The notes under the pieces: model-generated | The model's input: the letters and a program-made list of their open reading frames with translations, nothing else | Database searches by the model: none | What the model was told of the DNA's origin: nothing | Translations under genes and position numbers: made by a program | NCBI RefSeq assembly: GCF_014290175.1 | Contig: NZ_JACOOR010000002.1 | Coordinates: 186,001-250,000, forward strand | Length of the DNA: 64,000 nt | Origin: Anaerosacchariphilus hominis | Lineage (GTDB): Bacteria > Bacillota > Clostridia > Lachnospirales > Lachnospiraceae | Reading direction: 5' to 3' | In this document: in pieces, positions 22,962 to 31,673 of the stretch | How the letters are laid out: the number at the start of each line of letters is the position of its first letter | How positions within the stretch are numbered: position 1 is the stretch's first letter

Positions 22962-25124
22962 ATGAGACAGGCAAAATATCGGAAGATTCTCTGGGTTCTT
23001 TTGCTGACGGAGCTGATACTTCTCCACGGACTGGTACTGCTGCGGCTCTATGTGCTTCGGTGGGATTATCCTTTCCTGTGGCGGCCGGGCCTGATAGCCG
23101 GGATCTGGCTGGGGGTCAGTTCCCTTCTGGGGCTGTGGCAGATCTTTTCTTATCAGAACTTCCGGCGGGAAGCGGTGAGGGCTATGGTTCCCCTGGAGGA
23201 ATCCTGGATACGGAGCGCCTGCTCCCAGGCGGCCGCAGAGGTGGAGTGTGAAAAGATACCGCCTCTGTACCGGAGCAGCGCCGTCACCACGCCGCTGGTG
23301 CTGGGTTTTGCGGATCCGGTGATGCTGATTCCGGATCGGGAATACAGCTTTGCGGAGCTTCGGATGGTCTTCCTTCACGAATGTACCCATGTGAAGCAGC
23401 GGGATCTCTGGTATAAACTGCTTTTTACAGCTGGCCAGTGCCTGTTCTGGTTTCAGCCCGCAGTCTGGCTTTTAAAGAACGCGGCTTACCGGGACGTGGA
23501 GATCGCCTGTGATCAGCGGGTAACGGAGGGAAAAGGCGAGAGTGAGCGGGGCGCCTATGCCCAGTTTCTTATCGATTCCCTGCGAAGAGGCCGGGATCGG
23601 TCCCAAGCCTATTCCGCTTACTTTTATAACAGCAGCTCTATTATGAAGGCCAGACTTCAGGTGGTGACCCGGGAGAGGGAGCCGGGCTGGAGCGCAGGTG
23701 CGGCGGCATTCCTGCTTCTGACCGGAGAAGCGGTTCTCTGCGCGCTTCTCTCAGGCGGACAGATTCGCCGGGATGTGCAGGAGAACGCTTACCGGCAGGA
23801 GGCATCGGTGAATCTCTATCTGGGCTATGAGGCACCGGAGGGCTTCACGGAGACTGCAGTGGCGGCCATGGCCGATCTGGAGCCTGCAGGGGCAGATTCC
23901 TATTCCGACTGGGCGCAGCAGAAGAGCGACGCATACCCGGATACGGCCTATGAGGATATGACAGATACGGCGGAGGGCCCCTGGCAGCTGCGAATCACAA
24001 GCAAAGCCAGATATCTGGACAGCCGGGATTTCGCCTGGCGGTATCTGATGTATTTCGAGGACCAGGAGCAGGGAAGCACTTACGATCCGGAGACCGGAAT
24101 GGGTTATAATGGCCTGGAGGTGACGGACGAGACCCTGCTGGCAGGAGATGCGGAGGAATATGTGTGCCGGGTGCTGTTCCGGGAGATCGCCGATGGAGGG
24201 GAGCAGGAGACATCGGGAGTGCTGCCGGAAGGAACGGTGATCCGAGTTAAGGGGACGGACTATCGATATTACGACTGGGCGCTTCATGTGAAAGCCCTGA
24301 GCGACCATGTTTATGAGCTGGTGGGCGTGGCAGACACAGGAGCGGCACTGGAGGCTCTTAAGACAGCGCATCCGGAAGAGGACTATTCCTTTGTGGTGCT
24401 GGCGGATTTGAAGAGCGAAGAAAGCGAACCTGCAGAACTGCCGCCGGTTCCCATGGAGGAGCTGACAGCCCGGGGAGATGAGATGGACGGAGCTCTGAGC
24501 GGTCCCCAGGAGAAAAGCTATGTGAGTTCCGATGAAATACAGGCATATGCCTACGGAGGATCCCTGACGGTCCCGGTGAAGGTGACCTGCAGTACGGATC
24601 AGGGAAAGCATTGGTATACTACCGTAGTTTCAGGAGATGATACGGCAGTGCGGCGGCTGTTCTTAAGCTTCCCGGACGGGCAGCAGGGCTTCTTGTTTGC
24701 CACAGGATGGAGAACCATGTGGCAGGAGGGCAGCCTTTTGTACCACACGGAGGACGGAGGGGCCAGCTGGACCCGGGTGGAGCCGGAGACCTGGTACGGA
24801 ACGGATGGGGCCCATTCTCTGATGACGGGCGGAGCCTTTGTGACGGATCAGGTGGGTTTTGTGACCATCCGAAGCTCCCAGTGGCCGGAGCTGTATCGGA
24901 CCGTGGATGGCGGCAGAAACTGGAGCCTGGTGGAACTGCCCATTCCGGATACGGAGGAGGCCTCCTGGTATACCATGGCCTACCCACCGGAGCAGCGGGA
25001 CGGAAAGCTGTATCTCTATCTGGGTATGGAGGAATACTCGGAGCTGGGCGGAACGAAGCTTCGCTTTGAGTCTGAGGATCTGGGTGAGAGCTGGAGCTAT
25101 ACAGGGATGGTTTATCGGAGGTAG
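22962..25124 (+). CDS. BlaR1-like M56 metallopeptidase with an Asp-box sensor domain
   Basis: 720 residues. Hydrophobic segments near 8-30, 41-62, 150-170 and 245-263 match BlaR1 topology. The gluzincin site HECTH is at 139-143, with a likely third ligand in VEIACDQ near 180. After residue 265 an outer region of about 455 residues replaces the usual penicillin-binding sensor: no SxxK-SxN-KTG set is seen. Its last third holds four Asp-box motifs (STDQGKHW, TEDGGASW, TVDGGRNW, SEDLGESW), as in sialidase-like beta-propellers. It probably senses something other than a beta-lactam and signals to the BlaI-type repressor. Confidence 0.85.
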   Translation: MRQAKYRKILWVLLLTELILLHGLVLLRLYVLRWDYPFLWRPGLIAGIWLGVSSLLGLWQIFSYQNFRREAVRAMVPLEESWIRSACSQAAAEVECEKIPPLYRSSAVTTPLVLGFADPVMLIPDREYSFAELRMVFLHECTHVKQRDLWYKLLFTAGQCLFWFQPAVWLLKNAAYRDVEIACDQRVTEGKGESERGAYAQFLIDSLRRGRDRSQAYSAYFYNSSSIMKARLQVVTREREPGWSAGAAAFLLLTGEAVLCALLSGGQIRRDVQENAYRQEASVNLYLGYEAPEGFTETAVAAMADLEPAGADSYSDWAQQKSDAYPDTAYEDMTDTAEGPWQLRITSKARYLDSRDFAWRYLMYFEDQEQGSTYDPETGMGYNGLEVTDETLLAGDAEEYVCRVLFREIADGGEQETSGVLPEGTVIRVKGTDYRYYDWALHVKALSDHVYELVGVADTGAALEALKTAHPEEDYSFVVLADLKSEESEPAELPPVPMEELTARGDEMDGALSGPQEKSYVSSDEIQAYAYGGSLTVPVKVTCSTDQGKHWYTTVVSGDDTAVRRLFLSFPDGQQGFLFATGWRTMWQEGSLLYHTEDGGASWTRVEPETWYGTDGAHSLMTGGAFVTDQVGFVTIRSSQWPELYRTVDGGRNWSLVELPIPDTEEASWYTMAYPPEQRDGKLYLYLGMEEYSELGGTKLRFESEDLGESWSYTGMVYRR

Positions 25125-25129
25125 GAGCC

Positions 25130-26338
25130 ATGGAGAAGGCTTTGAAAAAGGAACAGAAAAAATGGAAGCGGGAGCTGCGCCGGGATCTGCGGCAGAGACG
25201 GCTGTACCATCCGGTGCTGCTGGCAGTGTACGCCTTTGCCTGGCGGACTTTGTACCGGTTCTGCATGTACGGCGGGGTGCGAAGAAGAGTTCCGGTGCTG
25301 GGAGCCTGCGGGCTGCTGTTCCTGATATACTGGCTCTGGGTTCAGGCGGAACTTCTTTTCTATCAGAAACGGAGCAGAAAGCAGCTATATACGGAGCTGG
25401 AGATCGAGAAAAATGAGTTTCGTCTGCCGGACGGAGGCAGGTACAGCTTCGGGGAAGTGCAGTGGTACCGCCGGGAAAAGGAGCGGATTGCCCTCTTCCT
25501 GAAGGGACACAGGTTCCTGTGGCTGGATATGGAGAAGCTGACGGGGAAGAACCGGGAGCTCCTCATCATGAAGCTGACCCAGCGGGGACTGTTTGCCCGT
25601 CAGTTCTGGAAAGTACCCGTGGCTCTGGCTCTGGTCCTGGTGACAGTGGCCGGATGCGGAGGCGTGGCCTGGAGCGGTATGAAGTATAACGGTAAGCTGT
25701 CCTGGAAGATCGATGAATGGCGGAACAGCCGTCAGGTGATATTGACCCATAATAACCTGTACCGGGACGGCGTTCTGGGAATTTTCCTGGATTTGGCAGA
25801 AAAGACGAAGCTTCCGGAGCATCTGTGCCTGGTGAATGCGGTTCAGATCGATTTTCAGCCGGATGGGACCATTCAGGAACTCTATCTGTTTCTGGCCGGG
25901 TATGACAGCGAGTATCGGTATACGGGCAGTTACCTGGTGGACTACAGGGACTCCCGATCCGGGAAAATGACTCTGTGGCTGGACGGAGCCGTGTCGGATG
26001 AAACCTATCAGGAGGAGAGAGATATACAGACCCTTGTGGAAGGGCTGAACGGAGATCTGCTGCGGACAGAACTGGAGACGGAGCGGGCTATGACCTACAG
26101 ACTGAGCTACCGGGGCGGAGGCAGCTTCACAGTGACCTGCCGGGAGAAGCAGGCGGAAGAAGGAGGAAGCTATGAAGAGGACAATACATGGAAACGGGAA
26201 TACAGAATCGGGAAGAGCGGTATGGCGGAGCGTACTTCTGATGGGGATTTTACTTATGGGACTGCTGGTTTCCGGCTGTGGGAAAAAGCAGACACAGCCG
26301 GAGGAGCTTCTGACGGAGTATCTGCAGCTTTTAAATGA
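25130..26338 (+). CDS. Two-pass membrane protein of unknown function
   Basis: 402 residues. A very basic N-terminus (KKEQKKWKRELRRDLRQRR), a first membrane segment near 54-77, a roughly 85-residue PH-like or YcxB-like cytoplasmic part (NEFRLPDGGRYSFGEVQWY, RFLWLDMEKL), a second segment near 165-187 and an outer C-terminal domain. It starts 5 bases after the BlaR1-like gene. Its last 55 or so codons overlap the next gene by 167 bases in another frame, and that tail has no family-like features, so the stop may have drifted by a frameshift. I do not recognise a characterised relative. Confidence 0.65.
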   Translation: MEKALKKEQKKWKRELRRDLRQRRLYHPVLLAVYAFAWRTLYRFCMYGGVRRRVPVLGACGLLFLIYWLWVQAELLFYQKRSRKQLYTELEIEKNEFRLPDGGRYSFGEVQWYRREKERIALFLKGHRFLWLDMEKLTGKNRELLIMKLTQRGLFARQFWKVPVALALVLVTVAGCGGVAWSGMKYNGKLSWKIDEWRNSRQVILTHNNLYRDGVLGIFLDLAEKTKLPEHLCLVNAVQIDFQPDGTIQELYLFLAGYDSEYRYTGSYLVDYRDSRSGKMTLWLDGAVSDETYQEERDIQTLVEGLNGDLLRTELETERAMTYRLSYRGGGSFTVTCREKQAEEGGSYEEDNTWKREYRIGKSGMAERTSDGDFTYGTAGFRLWEKADTAGGASDGVSAAFK

Positions 26339-27863
26339 AAAGAACTATGAAGAAATGTATACCTACCTGTCTGAGGAAGCCCGGAGTACCACAGACAAAG
26401 AAACTTATGTAAACCGATATAAAAATATCTACGGAGGAATCCAGGCCTCGGATATCCGGGCGGAGATTCAGGAGCCGGAGGACAAAAAAGCGGGAAAAAA
26501 GGGAGAGACACGACGGGTGGCCTATACCCTGACCATGGATACAGTGGCTGGGGAGCTGTCCTTCGATACGGTGGCCCTGTTCACGGAGAATGAAGAGGGC
26601 GTCTACAAAATGAGCTGGGACAGTCAGGATATTTTCCCGAATCTGTACAATACGGATAAGGTGCGGGTGAAGGTCACCCGGGCAAAGAGAGGGGTCATCT
26701 ATGACCGGAATCAGGTGGAACTGGCCAGGGAAGGCGTGGCTTCCTCCGTGGGGCTGGTGCCCGGCAAGCTGCCGGAGGATCGGGACAGCGCCGTCACTCA
26801 GCTTTCGGAGCTTCTGGAGATGAGCACGGAGAAGATTGAAAAGGCTTTAAGCGCGGGCTGGGTGCGGGAGGATACCTTTGTACCCCTGCGGACCGTGGCC
26901 AAGGATGCTTCGGAGCTGAAGAAGCAGCTTCTGGAGATTCCGGGGGTCATGATCACCGATACCATGGTGCGTTATTATCCCTATGGAGAGAAAACAGCAC
27001 ATCTTTTGGGGTATGTGCAGAATATTACGGCGGAAGAACTGGAAAAAAGGAGCGGACAGGGGTATAATCAGAATAGCATCATCGGAAAGGCGGGCGTGGA
27101 GCGTACCTATGAGGATCAGCTCCGTCCCCGAGACGGCTACAGTATCCAGATTCTGGATGAGAACGGGGATGTGAAGGACACCGTTCTGGAAAAGCCTGCG
27201 GAGGATGGACAGAATGTGAGACTGTCCATCGATATTACCTTGCAGCAGTATCTCTTCCAGGAACTGGAGGAGGACAGAGCCTGCGCGGTAGCCATGGATC
27301 CTACCACCGGAGAACTGCTGGCTCTGGTCAGTACACCGGCTTATGATTCCAACGATTTCGTCATGGGATATACCTCCAGCGCATGGAAGGCCCTGAACGA
27401 GGACGAGGCCCGTCCCCTGGAAAACCGGTATCAGTCCACCTGGGAGCAGGGAAAGACGCCTCTGGAGCTGTGTACCCGCTATACGGCTCTGTTGAACGGC
27501 GGCGACTGCCTGGAGCCCCAGCTGCTTCTGGGAGCGGAAAAGAAGGTTCAGAAGGAGCAGGTCTTTTCCCCGGAGGAAGCGGAACAGCTTCTGACGGAAA
27601 TGTACCAGAATGTGGAGAAACCAGATGGTTCAGCCCATGAGGCCCAGCGGAAGGACTGGAGGATGGCCGGGCTCACGGGCAGCGCTTCCATGAGCGGAGG
27701 AAAGGATCTGGGCTGGTTTGTGGGACTGTCCGCGGAAGACAATGACCGGCCGCTTCTCCTTACGGTGATGATAGAAGACGTAAAGGAACGCGGCGGAAGC
27801 ACCTATGTGATTTCCAGAGGAATGAAGGGCTTCGACGTGTACAGAAATGAGGATGGACAATGA
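26172..27863 (+). CDS. MecA-like class B PBP lipoprotein lacking the catalytic motifs
   Basis: 563 residues. Lipoprotein signal ends at LLVSGC. A MecA-N/NTF2-like domain (about 40-150) and the PBP dimerisation domain (RGVIYDRN, IIGKAGVERTYEDQLRPRDG) are well kept. The transpeptidase domain begins normally (AVAMDPTTGELLALVSTPAYDSNDF) but passes straight from NRYQSTWEQGK to PLELCTRYTALLNGG. The region that holds SxxK and SxN in active PBPs is missing, and KTG is LTGSAS. About 100 residues shorter than MecA/PbpC. Start ATG 26172 has AGGAGGA. Probably non-catalytic, or a decaying gene; the frame is open throughout, which favours selection. Confidence 0.85.
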   Translation: MKRTIHGNGNTESGRAVWRSVLLMGILLMGLLVSGCGKKQTQPEELLTEYLQLLNEKNYEEMYTYLSEEARSTTDKETYVNRYKNIYGGIQASDIRAEIQEPEDKKAGKKGETRRVAYTLTMDTVAGELSFDTVALFTENEEGVYKMSWDSQDIFPNLYNTDKVRVKVTRAKRGVIYDRNQVELAREGVASSVGLVPGKLPEDRDSAVTQLSELLEMSTEKIEKALSAGWVREDTFVPLRTVAKDASELKKQLLEIPGVMITDTMVRYYPYGEKTAHLLGYVQNITAEELEKRSGQGYNQNSIIGKAGVERTYEDQLRPRDGYSIQILDENGDVKDTVLEKPAEDGQNVRLSIDITLQQYLFQELEEDRACAVAMDPTTGELLALVSTPAYDSNDFVMGYTSSAWKALNEDEARPLENRYQSTWEQGKTPLELCTRYTALLNGGDCLEPQLLLGAEKKVQKEQVFSPEEAEQLLTEMYQNVEKPDGSAHEAQRKDWRMAGLTGSASMSGGKDLGWFVGLSAEDNDRPLLLTVMIEDVKERGGSTYVISRGMKGFDVYRNEDGQ

Positions 27864-29158
27864 AAGAAGACCAATTCAAAAAATACGTGTACATCAGTCT
27901 GGCGGGAGCACTGGGCGTGATTCTTTGTATTCTTTTCTTTTTTATGCTGTTTCGTTTTGACCAGATCCTGGCGGCCTGGGCGGTGATGAAGGGGATCCTG
28001 ATGCCCTTTATCTATGGAGCGGTGATAGCCTATCTCCTGACGCCTGTGTGCAACTTTATCGAGCGGCATCTACAGCTGTTCCTGCGTGGAAAGTTGAAAA
28101 AAGAAAAAACCGTGAAAAGCATTTCGGGGGCGGCCGGAATCGCTTTGAGTATGCTGTTTGGAATACTGGTGATTTACCTGTTATTGGCCATGGTACTGCC
28201 CCAGGTATTTGAGAGTATCCGCAGTATCGTACTGGCATTTCCCTCCATCGTAGAGAGGGGAAGCGCCTGGATTCAACAGCTTCTGGAGGATAACGAACTG
28301 GTGAGTAATTATGTAAATCAGTTCATCAACACGGTATACAATAATGTGGAAACCTGGCTGGAGACCAAGCTTCTGCCCAATATGCAGACCATTGTCAGCG
28401 GCGTATCCGCAGGCCTCTGGAGCGCCATCGTGGTGGTAAAGAACCTGCTCATCGGTCTCATCGCGGCCATCTATATGATGGGAAACCGGCGGAAGTTTGC
28501 GGCCCAGGCAAAAAAGCTTATTTACAGCTTCTTTAAGGTGCCGATGGCCAATGCCATTCTGGATGAGTGCCGTCTCATTGACCGGATGTTCGGCGGATTT
28601 ATCAGCGGAAAGCTCATCGATTCCCTGATCATCGGCTGTCTGTGCTTTTTCTTCATGAGCCTGTTGAAGCTGCCCTACACCATGCTGATCAGTGTGGTGG
28701 TGGGCGTGACCAATATCATTCCTTTCTTCGGCCCCTACATCGGCGCCATTCCCAGCGCCCTCCTGGTGCTGACTGTGAGCCCCATCCAGTGTCTGTGGTT
28801 CCTGATTCTGATTCTGGTGCTGCAGCAGTTTGACGGCAATTTCCTGGGGCCGAAGATCCTGGGTAATTCCACGGGACTTTCCAGCTTCTGGGTGCTGTTT
28901 GCCATTCTGGTATTCGGCGGCCTGCTGGGCTTTGTGGGCATGATCATCGGAGTGCCTGCTTTTGCGGTGATTTACGATCTGGTGAAAAAGTGCTCGAATC
29001 TGCTTCTGAAAAAGAGAAATCTCACTACCAGCACGGAGGTCTATCAGGAGCTGATGGCGGTGGAAGAGAAGGACGGCCGGGTGCGCTACGTGCAGAACTA
29101 TGATCTGGAGCATCCGGAAAAAGAAAAAGACGGGGAACAGAAGGAGGAACAGGTATGA
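27860..29158 (+). CDS. AI-2E family transporter (TerC/PerM-type permease)
   Basis: 432 residues with about eight membrane helices in the AI-2E family pattern: paired helices at the N-terminus, the long amphipathic middle region (SIVERGSAWIQQLLEDNELV), IIPFFGPYIGAIPSALLVL, and DGNFLGPKILGNSTGLSSFWVLFAILVFGG. The charged tail ends EKEKDGEQKEEQV. Members export small molecules or ions, and the AI-2 assignment is not general. ATGA overlap with the PBP-like gene and with coaX places it in the same operon. Confidence 0.9.
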   Translation: MKEDQFKKYVYISLAGALGVILCILFFFMLFRFDQILAAWAVMKGILMPFIYGAVIAYLLTPVCNFIERHLQLFLRGKLKKEKTVKSISGAAGIALSMLFGILVIYLLLAMVLPQVFESIRSIVLAFPSIVERGSAWIQQLLEDNELVSNYVNQFINTVYNNVETWLETKLLPNMQTIVSGVSAGLWSAIVVVKNLLIGLIAAIYMMGNRRKFAAQAKKLIYSFFKVPMANAILDECRLIDRMFGGFISGKLIDSLIIGCLCFFFMSLLKLPYTMLISVVVGVTNIIPFFGPYIGAIPSALLVLTVSPIQCLWFLILILVLQQFDGNFLGPKILGNSTGLSSFWVLFAILVFGGLLGFVGMIIGVPAFAVIYDLVKKCSNLLLKKRNLTTSTEVYQELMAVEEKDGRVRYVQNYDLEHPEKEKDGEQKEEQV

Positions 29159-29919
29159 TTCTGGCAGTGGATATCGGCAATACTTATATCGTCATCGGCT
29201 GTATCCGGGGAGACGAGATCATCTTCGTGGAACGGCTGCATACAGATCCAAAGAAGTCTGAGCTGGAGTACGCCATCAGCATGAAGACTGTACTGGAGAT
29301 GTATGGAATCAACCGGAAGGAGCTGGATGGCGGCATTCTGTCCTCGGTGGTTCCGCCCCTGACCGGAGTCATGGAGCGGGCGGCGGCCAAGGTCATCGGA
29401 AGAGAGGTGCTGGTGGTGGGGCCGGGTGTAAAGACAGGACTGGATATCCGCATTGACAATCCGGCCCAACTGGGCCCGGATCTGGTGGTGGGCGCAGTGG
29501 CGGCCACGGAAGAATATCCATGTCCGCTGGTGGTGGTGGATCTGGGGACAGCTACCACATTTACGGTAGTCAACGGGAAAAAGCAGGTTATGGGGGGGAT
29601 GATTATGCCCGGTGTGGGCGTGGCCCTGGATTCCCTTATCAGCCGGACCTCCCAGCTGCCGAAGATCAGTCTGGATCCGCCCCGGAAGTTTATCGGAAGC
29701 AACACAGTGGACTGCATGAAGAGCGGCGTGCTGTACGGAAACGCGGCCTGTGTGGACGGGATGATCGCCCGCATTGAAGAAGAACTGGGGGCTTCTGTGA
29801 CGGTGGTAGCCACAGGAGGGATGGCCAGATATCTGGTTCCCTACTGCAGATGTAAGATTCAGATGGATGACGCCCTGCTTCTGAAGGGACTGAAGCTTAT
29901 CTATCGGAGAAATCAGTGA
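29155..29919 (+). CDS. coaX: Type III pantothenate kinase
   Basis: 254-residue CoaX, the first enzyme of coenzyme A synthesis. The ASKHA-fold motifs DIGNTYIVIG (phosphate 1), NPAQLGPDLVVGAVAA, VDLGTATTFTVV and the adenosine site VVATGGMARYL are complete. Start overlaps the transporter stop by 4 bases. The last 23 bases overlap the convergent dinB. Confidence 0.96.
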   Translation: MILAVDIGNTYIVIGCIRGDEIIFVERLHTDPKKSELEYAISMKTVLEMYGINRKELDGGILSSVVPPLTGVMERAAAKVIGREVLVVGPGVKTGLDIRIDNPAQLGPDLVVGAVAATEEYPCPLVVVDLGTATTFTVVNGKKQVMGGMIMPGVGVALDSLISRTSQLPKISLDPPRKFIGSNTVDCMKSGVLYGNAACVDGMIARIEEELGASVTVVATGGMARYLVPYCRCKIQMDDALLLKGLKLIYRRNQ

Positions 29920-31186
29920 GTTCGCCCTTGTGAATGGCATTTTGTCCATACTTTTTGCGGATGACGTCCATGGCGGCGTCCAGTTTCTTCAGTTTTTCCG
30001 GAGAAGGGGAATGAACGTGTTCCCCTTCTTTTTTTGCGCCCCCTGATCCGGAAAAAGCAGTTTCGGCGGCCATTGGCTTTGCAGGTGTGGCATGCAGGGG
30101 CAGATCAAAAATCGAGAGCTGTATCGGTTCTCCTTCAGCGGTGAGCCTTGAGGAGCGGATCCCCAGAAGTCGGATGGGTTCGCCGTTCCAGACCTGGTCG
30201 AAGAGGGAGCAGGACAGGCGGTAGATGGCGTCCGTGTCATTACAGGGGGAAAGGGTGGAAGACTGGTGGGAGGCTTTGGTGAAGTCGGCGTATTTCAGTT
30301 CCACAGCCACAGTTCCGGCCAGCTGCCCGGCCTTTCGCAGGCGGGCGGCCACGCTCTCCGCCAGGGACAGGAGTACCTTTTTTGCCGCCTCCGCCGTGGT
30401 CGCGTCCGAAGCCAGAGTGATGGAATTCCCCACGCCCTTGGCCTCCTGTCTGATGGACACTACGGGAGAGGGATCGATGCCGTTGGCAAACTCCCACATG
30501 AGCTTTCCATGGCTTTTGAAATGGGAGGTCAGAAAAGAAGGATCCGTGTGGGCCAGGTCACCGATGGTGCGAATGCCGTAGGTCTTCAGGCGCTCGGCGC
30601 TGCGGTGCCCCACCATGAAAAGGTCGGAGACCGGCAGGGGCCACATTTTCACAGGAATCTCCTCCGGATACAGGGTATGGACTTTCCCGGGCTTCTCGAA
30701 GTCGCTGGCCATCTTTGCCAGCACCTTCACATGGGAGATCCCCACATTGACCGTGAAGCCGAAGGTCTCAAAGATCTGGTCGCGGATCTGTGCCGCCGCC
30801 TTCTCCGGGGACGGATAGAGGTGGGCGATGGGCGTGAAGTCCAGATAACATTCATCGATGGACACCTGCTCCAGATCCGGCGTATACCCGGAAAGCAGCT
30901 CCATCATGGCCCGGCTGTAGCGGCGGTACATGGTGTGGTCGGGCTTCTCCACCACCAGGCCCGGGCACTTTCGCAGGGCGGAGGCCACCGGTTCCGCAGT
31001 CTGAATCCCGTACTTTTTCGCCGGAATGGACTTGGCCAGCACGATGCCGTGCCGGCTCTTCTCGTCACCGCCGATGATGGAGGGAATCTCCCGCAGATCT
31101 GTAGAGCTTCCTTCCTTCAGCCGTTCCAGGGCGGTCCAGCTTAAGTAGGCGGAATTTACATCAATATGAAAGATAACGGGCTTCAT
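29897..31186 (-). CDS. dinB: DNA polymerase IV, Y family
   Basis: 429-residue translesion polymerase. Palm residues D9 (FHIDVNSAYLSW) and the D-E pair of SIDECYLDFT bind the metals; the HhH thumb (DLFMVGHRSAERLKTYGIRTIGDL) and little-finger domain (EAKGVGNSITL) follow. The C-terminus has a Gly/Lys-rich extension and a KYGQNAIHKGEL tail rather than a clear beta-clamp box. ATG 31186 lies downstream of AAAGGAGG; the 78-codon extension upstream is not conserved. Convergent overlap with coaX. Confidence 0.93.
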   Translation of the reverse strand: MKPVIFHIDVNSAYLSWTALERLKEGSSTDLREIPSIIGGDEKSRHGIVLAKSIPAKKYGIQTAEPVASALRKCPGLVVEKPDHTMYRRYSRAMMELLSGYTPDLEQVSIDECYLDFTPIAHLYPSPEKAAAQIRDQIFETFGFTVNVGISHVKVLAKMASDFEKPGKVHTLYPEEIPVKMWPLPVSDLFMVGHRSAERLKTYGIRTIGDLAHTDPSFLTSHFKSHGKLMWEFANGIDPSPVVSIRQEAKGVGNSITLASDATTAEAAKKVLLSLAESVAARLRKAGQLAGTVAVELKYADFTKASHQSSTLSPCNDTDAIYRLSCSLFDQVWNGEPIRLLGIRSSRLTAEGEPIQLSIFDLPLHATPAKPMAAETAFSGSGGAKKEGEHVHSPSPEKLKKLDAAMDVIRKKYGQNAIHKGELTDFSDR

Positions 31187-31330
31187 GCAGGGGAGTCCTC
31201 CTTTCAGCTTTGCCAGAACTTGGTCGGTTTTTCTGTCATTCGATACTATCAGTATAATGGAAAGAACGTATGTTTGCAACTGAAAACGAAAAAATGGCAT
31301 GCAGTTTATATAGAGAAAATGGATTACAAA

Positions 31331-31359
31331 TTGATTCATCCCAAAGAACGTGATACACT
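31331..31359 (+). promoter_or_regulatory. Promoter of the 68-residue Cys protein
   Basis: TTGATT (31331-31336), 17-base spacer, TACACT (31354-31359). It lies inside the longer upstream frame and so supports the downstream start at 31397. Confidence 0.65.
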
Positions 31360-31396
31360 GGAACCCAGAGGGATTTGTCAGAAAAGGAGACCAGCT

Positions 31397-31603
31397 ATGA
31401 CAGAAAACAGAAAGGAACATGCCCGGGAAGAGGACCGGAGATATACGGAGAAGTTTGAGAGCATCTGCCCGACGGATTCATCCAAGGTGATTCATACGGT
31501 GACCTTTATCGCGGCCAGTTGCAGCCGAGTGGATGATCTGGTGGAGGATTTTCATTGCAGCCGGAACAGCAGCTGCGTGAAATGCCAGATGAATTATGTG
31601 TAG
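31397..31603 (+). CDS. Small cysteine-containing protein of unknown function
   Basis: 68 residues beginning MTENRKEHAREEDRRYTEKF. Four cysteines: ESICPTD, ASCSRVDD, FHCSRN and SCVKCQ. Charged N-terminal half, no signal peptide. ATG 31397 follows AAAAGGAGA with 7-base spacing and lies downstream of a good promoter. The Cys pattern could bind zinc. I do not recognise a family; it appears to be transcribed alone. Confidence 0.65.
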   Translation: MTENRKEHAREEDRRYTEKFESICPTDSSKVIHTVTFIAASCSRVDDLVEDFHCSRNSSCVKCQMNYV

Positions 31604-31609
31604 AGTTTA

Positions 31610-31638
31610 TTGATTTTTGGGGATAAAGACATTATAAT
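31610..31638 (+). promoter_or_regulatory. Promoter of the carbamate kinase gene
   Basis: TTGATT (31610-31615), 17-base spacer, TATAAT (31633-31638). Confidence 0.7.
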
Positions 31639-31673
31639 AGCCTTAATAGCTTTAGAACAGTGAGGATACGGAT

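Noticed and set aside
28181..29113. 310-codon open frame on the minus strand
   Set aside because: Antisense to the AI-2E family transporter; His/Gln-rich translation typical of shadow frames.
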